Below, piece after piece: positions 63,749 to 64,000 of a stretch of 64,000 bases of DNA. The DNA comes from Chlorobiaceae bacterium. Lineage in GTDB: Bacteria; Bacteroidota; Chlorobiia; Chlorobiales; Chlorobiaceae. The stretch spans positions 1-64,000 of the forward strand of contig JAAXXY010000009.1 in the NCBI GenBank assembly GCA_013334225.1, read 5' to 3'. The notes beneath the pieces were generated by a model. It was not told where the DNA came from, ran no database searches, and saw only the letters and a list, made by a program, of their open reading frames with translations. The position numbers and the translations under genes are program-made. Numbering within the stretch: the stretch's first letter is position 1; each line of letters begins with the position of its first letter.

Positions 63749-64000
63749 TTACAGATTCCATGTTTTAAGGGTGCCGATATAACCGTGATTGGTCAGATCA
63801 CATGAAAGCGGGGTAACGGAAACGTAGTTTTTCCTGACGGCAAATTCATCCTTGTGCAGTTCATTGTCGAGCAGCATCAGGGTGCCGTTCAGCCAGTAAT
63901 AAGGGTTTCCGTACATATCGTTCCGTTCAATAGCATTTTCCTCCCAGCGTGAACGTCCCTGTTCCGTTATGACGACACCTGCGATAGCTGATTCGGGAAC
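63749..64000 (-). CDS. surE: 5'/3'-nucleotidase SurE, C-terminal part
   Basis: The minus-strand frame read from the right edge gives [38 protein letters not shown] and [20 protein letters not shown] and stops at 63749-63751. This matches the C-terminal third of SurE, a survival-type nucleotidase with broad 5'/3'-nucleotide activity. The start lies beyond the window. It ends 9 bases before bshC, so the two are probably one operon. Confidence 0.92.
   Translation of the reverse strand, partial: VPESAIAGVVITEQGRSRWEENAIERNDMYGNPYYWLNGTLMLLDNELHKDEFAVRKNYVSVTPLSCDLTNHGYIGTLKTWNL

Noticed and set aside
1..64000. CRISPR arrays, rRNA operons or prophage
   Set aside because: No regularly spaced repeats, no rRNA sequence and no phage structural genes seen on reading the window.

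Overview
The window is a chromosomal piece of a green sulfur bacterium (Chlorobi/Chlorobiota: Chlorobium, Chlorobaculum or Prosthecochloris type). The call rests on bchY (chlorophyllide reductase subunit) beside a complete menFDHBCE menaquinone set, bshC (bacillithiol synthesis), a citrate synthase, and several multi-PAS hybrid histidine kinases. The species cannot be fixed from sequence alone.

Layout. 1-0.8 kb: the 3' end of a group II intron (maturase C-terminus, domains V and VI) beside two small overlapping minus-strand reading frames, one of which looks like a 5' fragment of a folate cyclo-ligase gene. 0.9-6.1 kb: a 1392-residue hybrid kinase, a single-domain response regulator and a convergent HTH-PAS regulator. 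6.3-11.5 kb: mgtE, a 3-methyladenine glycosylase, parAB, dapB and a membrane protein. 11.5-21.3 kb: menaquinone genes on the minus strand (menF-menD and menH-menB-menC-menE), split by a plus-strand insert with two tandem paralogues, a truncated CPBP protease and a FISUMP lipoprotein. 21.5-31.9 kb: TPR lipoprotein, HMA protein, NYN-LOTUS protein, OmpA-like protein, tRNA-Asp, gltA, gatC, DUF167, dtd, kdsB, xseA, a SPOR-domain protein and bchY. 32-33.2 kb: an orphan CopG/BrnA-like antitoxin and an MqsRA toxin-antitoxin pair. 33.4-39 kb: frr, rpmE, recG, rsgA and an aldehyde dehydrogenase. 39.1-45 kb: a decayed RelE/HigA toxin-antitoxin pair, two tandem Nif11-type leader peptides, a hybrid kinase, a FIST sensor protein and a LuxR-type regulator. 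45.4-46.7 kb: an intact ISAzo13-type insertion sequence with terminal repeats and a 3-bp target duplication. 46.8-55.3 kb: LMW phosphatase, a YegS-type lipid kinase, a 1467-residue hybrid kinase, a Sel1-repeat protein and a GT9 glycosyltransferase. 56.2-58.4 kb: an outer-membrane cytochrome-porin fusion followed by a periplasmic cupredoxin. 58.5-64 kb: a GlmU-like nucleotidyltransferase, trpG, a LOG-family protein, a haem-binding protein divergent from a cysteine-rich HTH regulator, bshC and the 3' end of surE.

How the parts work together. Core biosynthesis (quinone, bacteriochlorophyll, lysine/cell wall, KDO, bacillithiol) alternates with sensory and accessory stretches. The two most interesting modules are the pair of Nif11 leader peptides with short, related tails after a Gly-Gly motif, lying on the same strand downstream of a FIST-kinase gene pair, and the cytochrome-porin/cupredoxin pair, which has the parts expected for moving electrons across the outer membrane. 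All function calls come from reading translated motifs; no database search was run.
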